A stretch of 64,000 bases of DNA from an uncultured Collinsella sp. (GCA_958443265.1 CAUCKA010000001.1:1-64000); one strand, 5' to 3'. Shown: positions 1 to 8,950, counted from the stretch's first letter. The notes: generated from the letters alone by a model not told the origin. Program-made: numbers and translations.

Positions 1-197
1 GCGTGACCGGCGACACCGACATCAACATCATCGACACCGCCGAGTTCGCGATCCCGGGCCTTGACGACGAGTTCCGCGTCATCGTGTCTCCGTGGATCCT
101 CTCCTCGCTGATCACCGATCGCCTTGCTGCTTACTACGAGACGGTCACCAAGCACAACCTCAACTATCGCCGCTACTATCACCAGTTCGACTACTAA
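1..197 (+). CDS. SIS-domain sugar-phosphate protein, C-terminal end (partial)
   Basis: Only the last ~65 codons are present; the frame is open to the left edge, so the gene begins outside the window. The tail, with an aromatic-rich end (YRRYYHQFDY), resembles the C-terminus of SIS-domain proteins such as the fructoselysine-6-phosphate deglycase FrlB and AgaS-like isomerases. It sits directly before a mannose-family PTS operon and, three kilobases on, a FrlC-like epimerase. Together these suggest a deglycase or isomerase acting on the phosphorylated product of the PTS. Family assignment rests on a short tail and on context, so it is tentative. Confidence 0.5.
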   Translation, partial: VTGDTDINIIDTAEFAIPGLDDEFRVIVSPWILSSLITDRLAAYYETVTKHNLNYRRYYHQFDY

Positions 198-232
198 TCG
201 GTGACAAATAAGCTACTGATCAAGAAGCACCC

Positions 233-263
233 TGCCCGGGCGCATGCGCCCGGGCATTTTTAT
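233..263 (+). terminator. Rho-independent terminator-like palindrome
   Basis: A perfect 24-nt palindrome (233-256, GC-rich, centred on GCATGC) is followed by TTTTTAT. It lies between the SIS-domain gene and the PTS EIIA gene and could terminate or attenuate transcription between them. Confidence 0.7.
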
Positions 264-291
264 GCCGAAATTCGCAAGAAAGGGGAATCGA

Positions 292-708
292 ATGAGGCAG
301 TTTATCGTGGCATCCCATGCTCATTTCGCGTCTGGAATTGTCGAGAGCATCGGCCTGCTCTCCGGCGAGCGTGAAAACGTCCATGCGCTATCTATGTATG
401 TCGACGGAAACGAGGACCTGGCCAAGGAGGCTGCAACGATTCTGGACGGCTTTGCCGCGGACGATGAGGTCGTCGTTTGCACCGACCTCTTTGGCGGCAG
501 CGTCAACAACGAGTTCACCAAGATCGTCCAGATGCGTCCTAACACGCACCTGGTGACCAATATGAACTTGCCACTCCTTATTCAGCTGCTGTTCGTGTCC
601 GAATCCACCCCGATCGATGAGGCCATTCGCCAGATCGTCGAGGCGGACGACACCAAGGTCAAGTACGTCAACGACCTGCTGGGGCAGGCCGAACTCGATG
701 AGTTTTAA
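292..708 (+). CDS. PTS mannose-family EIIA component
   Basis: Cytoplasmic phosphocarrier of 138 residues that takes phosphate from HPr and passes it to EIIB. The N-terminal motif VASHAHFASG carries the expected phospho-His (His9), followed by the (D)LFGGS-type segment TDLFGGSVNN typical of ManX-like EIIA domains. The start at 292 was chosen over an in-frame ATG at 244 because 244 lies inside the terminator palindrome, while 292 follows a good GAAAGGGG ribosome site. It is the first of four PTS genes with short gaps. Family length and motifs fit well; the substrate is not determined by this domain. Confidence 0.9.
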   Translation: MRQFIVASHAHFASGIVESIGLLSGERENVHALSMYVDGNEDLAKEAATILDGFAADDEVVVCTDLFGGSVNNEFTKIVQMRPNTHLVTNMNLPLLIQLLFVSESTPIDEAIRQIVEADDTKVKYVNDLLGQAELDEF

Positions 709-725
709 CCACTAGGGAGCACATC

Positions 726-1196
726 ATGATTCAGATGATTCGCGTGGACTATCGACTGCTTCACGGCCAGGTCGCCGTTAGCTGGACCTCGGCTCTGGGT
801 GCCGACTGCATCCTGCTGGTGAGCGATACGGTTCTTAACGACAAGCTTCGCCTACAGGCCCTGTCTCTTGCAAAGCCGGAGGGCTGCAAGGTCGTTGTCA
901 AAAACACCGAGGATGCCGTCAAGGCGCTTCAGAGCGGTGTGACCGACAAGTACAAGCTCTTCGTGGTTTGCGAGACGATCCAGCAGGCCGGTGCCGTCGC
1001 CAAGGCGATGGGCGTCAAGAAGATCAACCTCGGCAATGTTGCCTTTAGCGAGGACGCCCGCCAGGTCTCGACCAGCGTATTTCTCACGCCCGAAAACGAG
1101 GCATACGTCAAAGAGCTGCTCGGCGAGGGCTACGAGCTGTTCATTCAGATGATTCCGGCAGATGCGAAGACTGACGCCGCGAAGGTCATCGGTTAG
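726..1196 (+). CDS. PTS mannose-family EIIB component
   Basis: Cytoplasmic EIIB of 156 residues. The opening IRVDYRLLHGQVAVSW is the classic mannose/sorbose-family EIIB signature, with the phosphorylated His at about residue 13. It accepts phosphate from the EIIA encoded just upstream and donates it to the sugar during transport by EIIC/EIID. The gene starts 17 nt after the EIIA stop with an AGGGAG ribosome site and is followed 8 nt later by EIIC, so it belongs to one operon. Confidence 0.93.
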   Translation: MIQMIRVDYRLLHGQVAVSWTSALGADCILLVSDTVLNDKLRLQALSLAKPEGCKVVVKNTEDAVKALQSGVTDKYKLFVVCETIQQAGAVAKAMGVKKINLGNVAFSEDARQVSTSVFLTPENEAYVKELLGEGYELFIQMIPADAKTDAAKVIG

Positions 1197-1204
1197 GGGC
1201 CATC

Positions 1205-1996
1205 ATGGTTATCAAGACAATCCTGATTTTCCTTATTGCCCTTTTGGGTTATTCCGAGTGGCTGACGGGCACGAGCTACCTCCAGCGCCCGATCGTGCTC
1301 GGACCTCTGGTTGGCCTTGTCATGGGCGACATGGTGACCGGCACGATCATGGGCGCCACGATGGAGCTTGCCATGGTCGGCGCCATCTCGGTCGGTGCGT
1401 ATAACCCGCCCGATACGATTTCCGGAACCATCCTAGGCGTGTCGCTTGCCATGCAGGCCGGTGCGGACGCTTCGGCGGCCCTGACCCTGGGCATTCCCAT
1501 CGCAACGATCGTCCTGGCGCTCGATACCGCCCTGGGCCAGCCGGTGATGCTGCTGCTGGTGCACCGTATCGACAAAAACGTCGAGGACGGAGACACCAAG
1601 GCCATCACGCGCAACATGCTTATCGCGGGTTATGCGCAGAGCTGGTGCGGCCTGCTGATTATTCCCCTGGCATTCTTCTTTGGCGCCGATGCCGTCGCCA
1701 GCCTGCTCAACATCATCCCCGATTTCGTTCAGACCGGCATGGATGTCGCCGCCGCCTTCTTGCCCGCACTCGGCTTTGCGATGCTGGCGCAGATGATTAT
1801 GAACAAAACGGTGGCTCCATTCTTCTTCGCTGGCTTCTTCCTCGTCGCCTACTTTGGCATTAGCACGACGGGCGTGGCGATCTTTGCCGCGATCATCGTC
1901 GTCGCGATGACGGTTTTGGGCGAGAAGAAAAAGGCGGAGCAGCCCGCAGTGGCAACCGAGGATCCTGCGATTGGGAGTGGGTTCGATGAGTTTTAA
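1205..1996 (+). CDS. PTS mannose-family EIIC permease
   Basis: Integral membrane permease of 263 residues, ManY/AgaC-like, with many hydrophobic helices and the conserved region around GPLVGLVMGDMVTG and the NPPDTISG loop. With EIID it forms the sugar channel. The start has a GGGGCC/ATC context close to the EIIB stop. Its last 11 nt overlap the EIID gene, suggesting translational coupling. The final ~25 residues are charged (KKKAEQ) and probably cytoplasmic. Confidence 0.92.
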   Translation: MVIKTILIFLIALLGYSEWLTGTSYLQRPIVLGPLVGLVMGDMVTGTIMGATMELAMVGAISVGAYNPPDTISGTILGVSLAMQAGADASAALTLGIPIATIVLALDTALGQPVMLLLVHRIDKNVEDGDTKAITRNMLIAGYAQSWCGLLIIPLAFFFGADAVASLLNIIPDFVQTGMDVAAAFLPALGFAMLAQMIMNKTVAPFFFAGFFLVAYFGISTTGVAIFAAIIVVAMTVLGEKKKAEQPAVATEDPAIGSGFDEF

Positions 1997-2822
1997 GTTT
2001 GAGTCTTCTTATGACGGGCTGATTTCCCGCGCAGACCTTAAGAAGCTGTTCTGGCGCTCGATTCCCTATGAGCATTCCTGGAACTACGAGCGTATGGGCC
2101 ATATCGGCTTTATGTGGGCCCTTATGCCGATCCTTCGCAAGCTGTATCCGCAGGATGCAGACTTTAAGGCCGCACTCAAGCGCCATATGGAGCTCTATAA
2201 CGTCACGCCGTACATCTCGACGCTCCCCATGTCCATTGCTGCCGCAATGGAAGAGGTCAACGCTACTGACGATAGCTTTGACACGAGCGCGATCTCTAAT
2301 GTCAAGCTTGCTTTGATGGGACCGCTGTCCGGCGTGGGCGATGCCTTCTACTGGGGCACGCTGCGAATTTTGGCAACGGGTGTCGGCACGTCGCTGGCGC
2401 TGCAGGGCTCTATTCTTGGCCCGATTTTGTTCCTGCTCGTGTTCAACGTCCCTCACTACATCATCCGTTACCTGCTGACGTTTGTGGGATATCGCTTTGG
2501 CTCGGACATGATCAGCAAGGTCCAGGAATCGGGCATTATGGACACGATCGTCAAGATGGCCTCTATCATGGGCGCCATGGTGATCGGTGCTATGACCATG
2601 GAGATGGTCACCGTGGACATTCCGCTCATGGTCGGCGCGGGCGATGGTGCTCAGACGCTCGCCGAGCTGCTCAACGGAATCTTCCCGGGCTTTGTCACGA
2701 TGGGGCTGTTTGGAATCGTCTATCTCATGCTCAAGAAGAAGATGAATCCGCTGCTCATCATGCTCGTGATCCTACTCGTGAGTATCGCCGGCGCGTTCTT
2801 TGGAGTGCTTGGTGTTCAGTAG
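1986..2822 (+). CDS. PTS mannose-family EIID permease
   Basis: EIID (ManZ-like) of 278 residues, the partner of EIIC. Family features include the N-terminal SWNYERMGHIGFMWAL segment, the GPLSGVGDAFYWGT motif, and hydrophobic C-terminal helices. The ATG at 1986 overlaps the end of EIIC by 11 nt and keeps the usual family N-terminus; an upstream in-frame TTG at 1971 would add residues with no family support. It is the last PTS gene before a hairpin at 2855. Confidence 0.92.
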   Translation: MSFKFESSYDGLISRADLKKLFWRSIPYEHSWNYERMGHIGFMWALMPILRKLYPQDADFKAALKRHMELYNVTPYISTLPMSIAAAMEEVNATDDSFDTSAISNVKLALMGPLSGVGDAFYWGTLRILATGVGTSLALQGSILGPILFLLVFNVPHYIIRYLLTFVGYRFGSDMISKVQESGIMDTIVKMASIMGAMVIGAMTMEMVTVDIPLMVGAGDGAQTLAELLNGIFPGFVTMGLFGIVYLMLKKKMNPLLIMLVILLVSIAGAFFGVLGVQ

Positions 2823-2854
2823 GGCATCCGTCATAATTAAAACAATGTAAGAGG

Positions 2855-2888
2855 GGGCGTCGCGCACACTGTGCTGCGGCGCCCTTTT
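2855..2888 (+). terminator. Terminator-like hairpin after EIID
   Basis: A 9-bp stem (2855-2863 with 2876-2884, one G-T pair) and a 12-nt loop are followed by TTTT. It lies between EIID and the epimerase gene, so the epimerase may be expressed by read-through or partly uncoupled. Confidence 0.6.
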
Positions 2889-2905
2889 GCCGAAAGGTGG
2901 ACAAG

Positions 2906-3742
2906 ATGGAGTATCCACAGCTTGCCGTCATGAATATCAGCCATCGCTATTTTGACCTTGAGGAATTCTTTTCCTCGGCAGCGGCCTCGGGCTACACGTG
3001 TTGCGAGCTTTGGACCGGGGCGATGCATCTGTATGTCGATTGCCATGGATACGATTCGCTCGAGCAGGTGCGGGAGCTGTCGCAGCGGTATGGAGTTCGG
3101 ATTGTGGGACTTTGTCCCGAACAGAACAACCCCAAGCCGTGGAATATCGCGGCGCGTGGGAATGAGGCGCGTGCCCGCACGCTCGCGTACTTTAAGAACG
3201 TTGTGGATATCGCGGCGGAACTTGGAGCCGAGCAGGTCATGGTCTCGAGCGGCTGGGCATTTTTGAACGAGCCGATCGAGGACGCGTGGGGTCGCAGCGC
3301 CTCGATGCTGCGTGCGATTGCCGAGCATGCGGGAGAACGCGGCGTGCGACTGGTGCTCGAAGCCCTACAGCCGGTTGAGTCGATGATCGTGAACTCGGCG
3401 GCCGATACGAAGCGCATGATCGAGGCAGTTGATCATCCGGCACTTAAGGCGTGTCTGGATATGGGCGCCATGGCGGTGGCGGGGGATACCATCGACGATT
3501 ACTTCGATCTGCTTGGCGATGATGTCGCCCACGTGCATTTTGTCGATGTTGCGGCAGATGGCACGACGCATCTTGCCTGGGGTGACGGCGACCGCGATAT
3601 GCGCGCTGACCTGGATAGGCTGGTGACGCGCGGCTATCGCGGAGTTGTTTCGGCCGAGACCTATGACGGGCGCTATTTTGCCGACCCCGCAGCTGCCGAT
3701 GCGCAGGTAATGGCAGAGTATCGTCGTGCGATTGGCGCCTAG
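2906..3742 (+). CDS. Sugar epimerase/isomerase, FrlC-like TIM barrel
   Basis: A 278-residue AP-endonuclease-2/xylose-isomerase-like TIM-barrel protein. It shares with E. coli FrlC (fructoselysine 3-epimerase) the CELW segment near the N-terminus, the VGLCPEQNNPKPWN region, VLEALQPVESMI with a metal-ligand Glu, CLDMGAM, and VHFVDV. The ATG at 2906 is preceded by AAAGGTGG at good spacing; an earlier GTG at 2897 lies within that site. Following a mannose-family PTS and a FrlB-like SIS gene, it most likely interconverts an Amadori-type sugar or another ketose so that it can enter the pathway. The exact substrate is an inference. Confidence 0.75.
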   Translation: MEYPQLAVMNISHRYFDLEEFFSSAAASGYTCCELWTGAMHLYVDCHGYDSLEQVRELSQRYGVRIVGLCPEQNNPKPWNIAARGNEARARTLAYFKNVVDIAAELGAEQVMVSSGWAFLNEPIEDAWGRSASMLRAIAEHAGERGVRLVLEALQPVESMIVNSAADTKRMIEAVDHPALKACLDMGAMAVAGDTIDDYFDLLGDDVAHVHFVDVAADGTTHLAWGDGDRDMRADLDRLVTRGYRGVVSAETYDGRYFADPAAADAQVMAEYRRAIGA

Positions 3743-3845
3743 GTGGGGCTGGGCTGCGGCAATCTGCCCCATGTTTCCAAATGAATACGGCGTGAGCGGC
3801 TGCGACGGATTTCCCCCGCAAACACTCTAGTATGCTAAAGTACCC

Positions 3846-3880
3846 AGAAGACCGGCGGAGCTATGCCGGTCTTCTGTTCT
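3846..3880 (+). terminator. Hairpin upstream of his operon (terminator or attenuator)
   Basis: A perfect 11-bp stem (3846-3856 with 3865-3875) with an 8-nt loop is followed by a short T-rich stretch. It lies just before the hisZG start, after a possible -10 (TATGCT, 3831-3836), so it would fall in the his leader transcript. I see no T-box sequence or His-rich leader peptide. Confidence 0.55.
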
Positions 3881-3911
3881 ATACGAAGCACAGCATGAGG
3901 AGGCTCACCAG

Positions 3912-5627
3912 ATGACGGCCACACCGTGGGGATTCCGGGACATATTGCCCGAGGAGGCTCAGGCACGCGAGGAGATCGCATGTACGGTGAAGGGCTGCTT
4001 TAGGGAGCATCATTATCTGCCGGTTGAAACGCCGCTGCTCGAGGACAAGGTTTCGCTCGAGGAAGGTGGCCGCATTGCGGACACGCCGTTTAAGCTCTTT
4101 GACGATGACGGGCGTTTGCTGGTGGTTCGTCCCGACAACACGTTGCCGATCGTGCGCTTGGTTTCGACCCGCATGCGCGCGGCCGATCTGCCGCTGCGCC
4201 TGCGCTACGAGGCGCCGGTGGTTCGCGAGTGCCAGCGCAATGCCGGCGGCTCGCGTCAGTTTACGCAGCTGGGCTTTGAGCTCATCGGCGCGGGCGACGC
4301 CGCGGGCGATGTCGAGATTGTCTCGCTGGTAGCCGAGGCCGTGCGCAAACTGGCGTTGCCCGATGCGCGCATTATCGCAGGTAGTGTGCGCCCGTTTAAG
4401 GAGCTGCTCGCGGCGTGCGAGGATCGCGAGCTGGCTGCCGAGGCCCTGCGCTGCGTGCACGCCAACGACTTTGTGGGCCTCGATGCCCGCGTGGCGGCAA
4501 GCACCGAGCCCGATGCCGTCAAGGCTGCCATCAGCGAGCTGCCACGCTTGCACGGCGACGCCGAGGTACTCGACCGCGTCGATGCGTTGCTGGCGGCGGC
4601 GGGCATTGTCGCGCCGCTCACGCGCGAGCTGCGTGCCCTGGTCGAGGGTCTGGCACCCGAGGACGCCCAGGTGCTGTCCTTTGACTTCTCTATCATGAAC
4701 TCTTTCGATTACTACACGGGCCTGGTCTTTAAGGCCTATGCCGGTGGCCTGCCCGATCCGGTGGGTTCGGGTGGACGCTACGACTCCATCTTTACCGGCG
4801 CATTTGGCGACGGCATCGAGGTACCGGCGGCGGGCTTCGCCTTTTCACTCGAGCGTCTGGAGGCTGCGCGCACCTCGGCCGAGGACGCCGCTCCGGATGG
4901 CGATCACGCCGCGGGCCGCGGCGCCGAGGGTCCGCTGCGCATCGCCGTTCCCAAGGGCTCGCTTAAGGCCGACACGCTCGACGTGCTCGAGGCCGCGGGC
5001 CTGGACGTCTCCGAGCTGCGCGACCCCGGCCGTCACCTGATCGTGCGCGGTCGCGATACGCGTGCCGGCGAGGGCGCGGTCGGAGATATCGAGTTTGTCA
5101 TTGTGCGCCCCAGCGATGCGCCCGCCTTTGTGGGCTGCGGTGGTGCCGATTGCGGCATCTGCGGCTGGGATTCGCTTATCGAGGCAGACCTCAACCTGCT
5201 GCAGCTGGTCGACCTGGGCTATGGCCTGTGCACCTTTATTGAGGCTGAGCCCGCGTGGCGCGCCGGCCAGGCCGAGCGCAACTATGCCCGTCGCGGGTCG
5301 CTTCGCGTGGCCACCAAGTACCCGCGCATCGCGAGTGCCTGGTATGCCGAGCGCGGTGTGAACGCCGACATTGTTTCGCTGCACGGCAACATCGAGCTGG
5401 GACCCATCGTCGGTATGACCGATCGCATCGTGGACATTACCGCCACGGGCGCCACGCTGCGCGACAACGACCTGGTTATTACTGGTCGCATCATGGACTG
5501 CACAGCGCGCTTCTTTGTCAATCCGGGTGCCGCTCGCCTGGATCCGCGCGTACGCGATCTTGCCGATCGCCTGGCTGCTGCCGTGAAGGACAAGCATTTT
5601 GAGCCCGTCGCGGGCTCGGCACAATAG
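3912..5627 (+). CDS. hisZG: HisZ-HisG fusion: ATP phosphoribosyltransferase with regulatory domain
   Basis: A 571-residue fusion. Residues 1 to ~315 are HisZ, the histidyl-tRNA-synthetase-like regulatory subunit (PWGFRDILPEEA opening, VVRPDNTLPIVRL, RYEAPVVRE, GGRYDSIF). A short linker rich in Ala, Glu and Asp follows, and residues ~341-571 are short-form HisG, which joins ATP and PRPP in the first step of histidine synthesis (IAVPKGSLK, LRVATKYPRIA, phosphate-binding DITATGATLRDND). HisZ and short HisG are normally separate subunits of a hetero-octamer. The ATG at 3912 follows AGGAGG. It opens the his operon. I see no stop or frameshift in the linker. Confidence 0.9.
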   Translation: MTATPWGFRDILPEEAQAREEIACTVKGCFREHHYLPVETPLLEDKVSLEEGGRIADTPFKLFDDDGRLLVVRPDNTLPIVRLVSTRMRAADLPLRLRYEAPVVRECQRNAGGSRQFTQLGFELIGAGDAAGDVEIVSLVAEAVRKLALPDARIIAGSVRPFKELLAACEDRELAAEALRCVHANDFVGLDARVAASTEPDAVKAAISELPRLHGDAEVLDRVDALLAAAGIVAPLTRELRALVEGLAPEDAQVLSFDFSIMNSFDYYTGLVFKAYAGGLPDPVGSGGRYDSIFTGAFGDGIEVPAAGFAFSLERLEAARTSAEDAAPDGDHAAGRGAEGPLRIAVPKGSLKADTLDVLEAAGLDVSELRDPGRHLIVRGRDTRAGEGAVGDIEFVIVRPSDAPAFVGCGGADCGICGWDSLIEADLNLLQLVDLGYGLCTFIEAEPAWRAGQAERNYARRGSLRVATKYPRIASAWYAERGVNADIVSLHGNIELGPIVGMTDRIVDITATGATLRDNDLVITGRIMDCTARFFVNPGAARLDPRVRDLADRLAAAVKDKHFEPVAGSAQ

Positions 5628-5654
5628 CGCGAGCGCGCACGGGCGCCCCAACGT

Positions 5655-5699
5655 CCGGGCGGCAGGTCGACTGACGCCGCCGCCCGGTCTCTCGTTTTT
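5655..5699 (+). terminator. Intra-operon terminator-like hairpin (hisZG-hisD)
   Basis: A perfect 9-bp GC-only stem (5655-5663 with 5679-5687) is followed by TCTCTCGTTTTT. It sits in the 105-bp gap between hisZG and hisD and could reduce read-through into the rest of the operon. Confidence 0.6.
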
Positions 5700-5732
5700 C
5701 GAACAAAACCTCGACCGATAGGGGATACCGAT

Positions 5733-7169
5733 ATGAAGACTATCAAGCTTGCTCCCGGTGAGCGCCTCGTTACCAACCAGCTTAACCGCAAGGGCGTGCT
5801 GCCGCAAAACATCGTCGACGCCGCCCGCGATATCGTGGCCAACGTGCGCGCTAACGGCGATGCCGCGGTGCACGATTACTGTCGGCGTTTTGATGGTGTT
5901 GAGCTACAGAGCTTCCGTCTGCCGCAAGAGCAGATCGATGCCGCGCTCGAAGGCCTCGATCCCGCTTTTGTCGCCGCGCTCGAGAAGGCTGCGCGTCAGA
6001 TTCGCGAGTTCCACCAGCGCGAGGTCGAGCAGAGCTGGTTTACCACGCGCCCGGACGGCACGATGCTCGGCGTTAAGGTGACCCCGCTTGCCGCTGCCGG
6101 CATCTACGTGCCGGGTGGTCGCGCACAGTATCCCTCCACGGTGCTCATGAATGCCATTCCCGCCAAGGTTGCCGGCGTCAGGCGCGTGGTCATGGTGACC
6201 CCGCCGCAAAAAGATGGCCTGATCAGTCCCTATACGCTCGCGGCAGCCAAGCTTGGCGGCGTGGACGAGATCTATATGGTGGGCGGCGCCCAGGCCGTGG
6301 CCGCGCTGGCGTACGGCACCGAGACCATTCCGCGCGTCGACAAGATCACCGGCCCGGGCAACGCCTTTGTCGCCGCGGCCAAGCAGATTGTCTCGGGCGA
6401 CGTGGGTATCGACATGGTCGCCGGCCCCTCCGAGGTCTGCGTGCTGGCCGATGCCACGGCCAAGCCCATGGTGGTTGCTGCCGACCTGATGGCGCAGGCC
6501 GAGCACGATCCGCTGGCTGCCTGCTACCTGGTGACCTGCGACGAGCAGTTTGCGCGCGAGGTCGAGGCGGGCATCGATATTCTAGTGGCGCAGTCGCCGC
6601 GCGCCGAGATCACGCGCGCCTCGCTCGATAACGAGGGCACCATCGTGGTGGCCGCCGACATGGCTGCCGCCATCGAGGCCGTGAACACCGTGGCGCCTGA
6701 GCACCTTGAGCTGCACTGTAAGGACGCGATGGGCCTGCTCGGCGGCATTCGCAACGCCGGCGCCATCTTTGTGGGCGCTTGGAGCTCCGAGCCGCTCGGC
6801 GATTACGTTGCCGGCCCCAACCACACGCTGCCGACCGGCGGCACGGCCATGTTCTCCAACCCGCTTTCGGTGGAGGAGTTCGTTAAGCGCTCGAGCGTCA
6901 TTTGCTATACGCCCGAGGGTCTGCTCTCCGACGCTCCCGCTACACAGCGTCTGGCCGAGGCCGAGGGTCTGTGGGCACACGCGCTTTCGGCCGCACTGCG
7001 CCGCCGCGTGCTGGAGCAGGGCGAGGATGCCGTGAGCGCCGAGTCGCTCGCCGCGGCCGACCTGACTAAGGTTGCCTGGCCGGGCGACGCCGTGGCGACG
7101 GTTGCCGAGGGAGTGGACCTGACGGCGGCTGCAGGCGGTGCCGCTGGCGCTGTCGTCGAGGAGGCCTAA
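5733..7169 (+). CDS. hisD: Histidinol dehydrogenase
   Basis: A 478-residue HisD, which oxidises histidinol to histidine with two NAD in the last pathway steps. Visible family motifs are [33 protein letters not shown], the zinc and active-site region AQAEHDPLA, the catalytic TVAPEHLEL, and [12 protein letters not shown]. The length is slightly above the usual ~430-440 because of an Ala-rich C-terminal extension. The start at 5733 has a GATAGGGGAT ribosome site. hisC follows with a 1-nt gap. Confidence 0.96.
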   Translation: MKTIKLAPGERLVTNQLNRKGVLPQNIVDAARDIVANVRANGDAAVHDYCRRFDGVELQSFRLPQEQIDAALEGLDPAFVAALEKAARQIREFHQREVEQSWFTTRPDGTMLGVKVTPLAAAGIYVPGGRAQYPSTVLMNAIPAKVAGVRRVVMVTPPQKDGLISPYTLAAAKLGGVDEIYMVGGAQAVAALAYGTETIPRVDKITGPGNAFVAAAKQIVSGDVGIDMVAGPSEVCVLADATAKPMVVAADLMAQAEHDPLAACYLVTCDEQFAREVEAGIDILVAQSPRAEITRASLDNEGTIVVAADMAAAIEAVNTVAPEHLELHCKDAMGLLGGIRNAGAIFVGAWSSEPLGDYVAGPNHTLPTGGTAMFSNPLSVEEFVKRSSVICYTPEGLLSDAPATQRLAEAEGLWAHALSAALRRRVLEQGEDAVSAESLAAADLTKVAWPGDAVATVAEGVDLTAAAGGAAGAVVEEA

Positions 7170-7170
7170 T

Positions 7171-8286
7171 ATGGCCGAGCTGACGCCCCACATGAAGGAG
7201 CTCGTCCAGCCCTACCTGGCCGGTATTGAGCCCTACGATCCCAACTTTACGCCTACGCGCATCAACCTTTCGGCCAACGAGAACACCTATCCCGTGCCGG
7301 CCGGCGTGCGCGAGGCAATCGACGCGGCCTTGGCTGCCACACCGCTCAACCGCTATCCCGATCCCATGTCGAACGACCTGCGCGACGAGCTTGCTGCCTG
7401 GCATGGCGTGACGCGCGAGAACATCTGCGTGGGCAATGGCGGCGACGAGCTGCTCTATAACTATCTGCTGGCGTTTGGCGGCGCGGGGAAGACCCTGCTC
7501 AACTGCCCGCCGTGCTTTAGCGAGTATGCCTTCTTTGCGTCTCTGTGCCAGACCGAGGTGCGCGACGTGTGGCGCGACCCGGCGACCTTTGAACTCGACC
7601 AAGCTGCTGTGCTCGCGGCAGCGCCGGCGTGCAACCTGGCAATCGTGACCTCGCCCAACAATCCCACGGGCGACGTGGCGCCGCTCGACTTTGTCGCGGC
7701 CCTGTGCGATGCGTGCCCCGGCATGGTCATGGTCGACGAGGCCTACGTTGAGTTTGCGGACGATTCGTTTGGCGCGGCCACCACGGCGCAGGGGCTTATC
7801 GCCGAGTATCCCAACCTGGTGATTCTGCACACACTGTCCAAGGCGTTTGGCGCTGCCGGTACGCGTCTGGGTTACGTGATCGCGGCGCCGGAAGTCATCG
7901 ACGTGTTCGCGGCGATTCGCCAGATCTATTCGGTCAATGTGCTGAGCCAGGCCGCCGCTCTTGCCTGCGTGCGTGCCCGTGATGCCTACGCGCCCGTGGT
8001 GGCGCAGGTCGCATCCCAGCGCGAACGCGAGCTGTGCGCCCTGCGCGCGATGGCTGCCGAGGGCTTGCCCGTGGAGGCGTGGCCCAGCGCGGCGAACTTT
8101 GTGCTCGTGCGCACGCCGCATGCCACGCGCGTGCGCGAGCGTCTGCGCGATGAGTATTCGATTTTGGTGCGCGATTTTAGCTATGCGCCGGGGCTCGCGG
8201 ACTGTCTGCGCATTACCGTGGGTACGCCGCGGGAAAACGACGAGGTGCTGGCTGCGTTTACCGCGCTGGTGAAGGAGGAGATGTAG
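7171..8286 (+). CDS. hisC: Histidinol-phosphate aminotransferase
   Basis: A 371-residue fold-type I PLP aminotransferase converting imidazole-acetol phosphate and glutamate to histidinol phosphate. Key features are NLSANENTYPVP, the SPNNPTGDV motif, the VDEAYVEF Asp/Tyr region, and the PLP lysine in HTLSKAFGAAGTRLGY. The ATG at 7171 follows GAGGAGG lying in the end of hisD. hisB begins on the base after the stop, so translation is probably coupled. Confidence 0.95.
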   Translation: MAELTPHMKELVQPYLAGIEPYDPNFTPTRINLSANENTYPVPAGVREAIDAALAATPLNRYPDPMSNDLRDELAAWHGVTRENICVGNGGDELLYNYLLAFGGAGKTLLNCPPCFSEYAFFASLCQTEVRDVWRDPATFELDQAAVLAAAPACNLAIVTSPNNPTGDVAPLDFVAALCDACPGMVMVDEAYVEFADDSFGAATTAQGLIAEYPNLVILHTLSKAFGAAGTRLGYVIAAPEVIDVFAAIRQIYSVNVLSQAAALACVRARDAYAPVVAQVASQRERELCALRAMAAEGLPVEAWPSAANFVLVRTPHATRVRERLRDEYSILVRDFSYAPGLADCLRITVGTPRENDEVLAAFTALVKEEM

Positions 8287-8874
8287 ATGGGCCGTTATGC
8301 CGAGGTGACCCGCAAGACGGGGGAGACCGACATTGTCGTCAAGCTCGACCTGGACGGATCTGGCGTGTGCGATATCTCGACCGGCGTGCCGTTTTTCGAC
8401 CACATGCTCAACGCCTTTGGCCGCCATGGTTTGTTTGATTTGACGGTGCGCGCGGTGGGCGACGTGGAAGTCGACGCACACCACACCGTCGAGGACACGG
8501 GCATTGTGCTGGGCGAGGCGTTTTGCCAAGCGCTGGGCGACAAGGCGGGCATTACGCGCTTTGCCGACGCGGCGATCGCCATGGACGAGACGCTCGTGAT
8601 GGCCGCCGTTGACATCTCGGGTCGTGGGCAGGCCTACTGCGAGCTGCTCGTGCCGACCGAGCGCGTGGGCACCTTCGATACCGAGCTAGCTGTCGAGTTC
8701 TTCTACGCCTTCGCGCGCGACGCCAAGCTCACGCTGCACGTGCGCGAGCTGGCGGGCGGCAACTCGCACCACATTATCGAGGCCGCCTTTAAGGCCGTGG
8801 GCCGCACGATGCGCCGCGCCTGCGAGCTCGATCCCCGCGTGCAGGGCATCCCCAGCACCAAGGGCTCGCTGTAA
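8287..8874 (+). CDS. hisB: Imidazoleglycerol-phosphate dehydratase
   Basis: A 195-residue monofunctional HisB, the usual length for the enzyme without a phosphatase domain. The two metal-binding signatures are clear: DAHHTVEDTG and GNSHHIIEAAFK, along with GVPFFDHML. Because this HisB lacks the phosphatase domain, histidinol phosphatase must come from another gene; the PHP protein at 12107-13018 is the obvious candidate. The start abuts the hisC stop, with GAAGGAGGAG just upstream. Confidence 0.96.
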   Translation: MGRYAEVTRKTGETDIVVKLDLDGSGVCDISTGVPFFDHMLNAFGRHGLFDLTVRAVGDVEVDAHHTVEDTGIVLGEAFCQALGDKAGITRFADAAIAMDETLVMAAVDISGRGQAYCELLVPTERVGTFDTELAVEFFYAFARDAKLTLHVRELAGGNSHHIIEAAFKAVGRTMRRACELDPRVQGIPSTKGSL

Positions 8875-8889
8875 CCGCCACAAAGGCAG

Positions 8890-8929
8890 AAACCACCACA
8901 AAGGTGCCTGTCCCCTTTGTGGTGGTTTT
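8890..8929 (+). terminator. Perfect 15-bp hairpin between hisB and hisH
   Basis: Arms 8890-8904 and 8914-8928 are exact inverse complements with a 9-nt loop, and the 3' arm ends in TTTT. It could be a terminator or processing site inside the operon. The hairpin and its loop look like a dispersed intergenic repeat rather than unique sequence, but no second copy lies in this window. Confidence 0.65.
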
Positions 8930-8950
8930 GAATGGGAAAAGGAGGGTCGC

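Noticed and set aside
3781..3911. T-box or histidine attenuator leader upstream of hisZG
   Set aside because: No T-box sequence, no specifier loop and no His-rich leader peptide were found; only a simple hairpin is present.
7066..8529. Long minus-strand frame opposite hisC and hisB (487 codons)
   Set aside because: Antisense shadow of strongly supported genes, with His/Arg-rich low-complexity composition.
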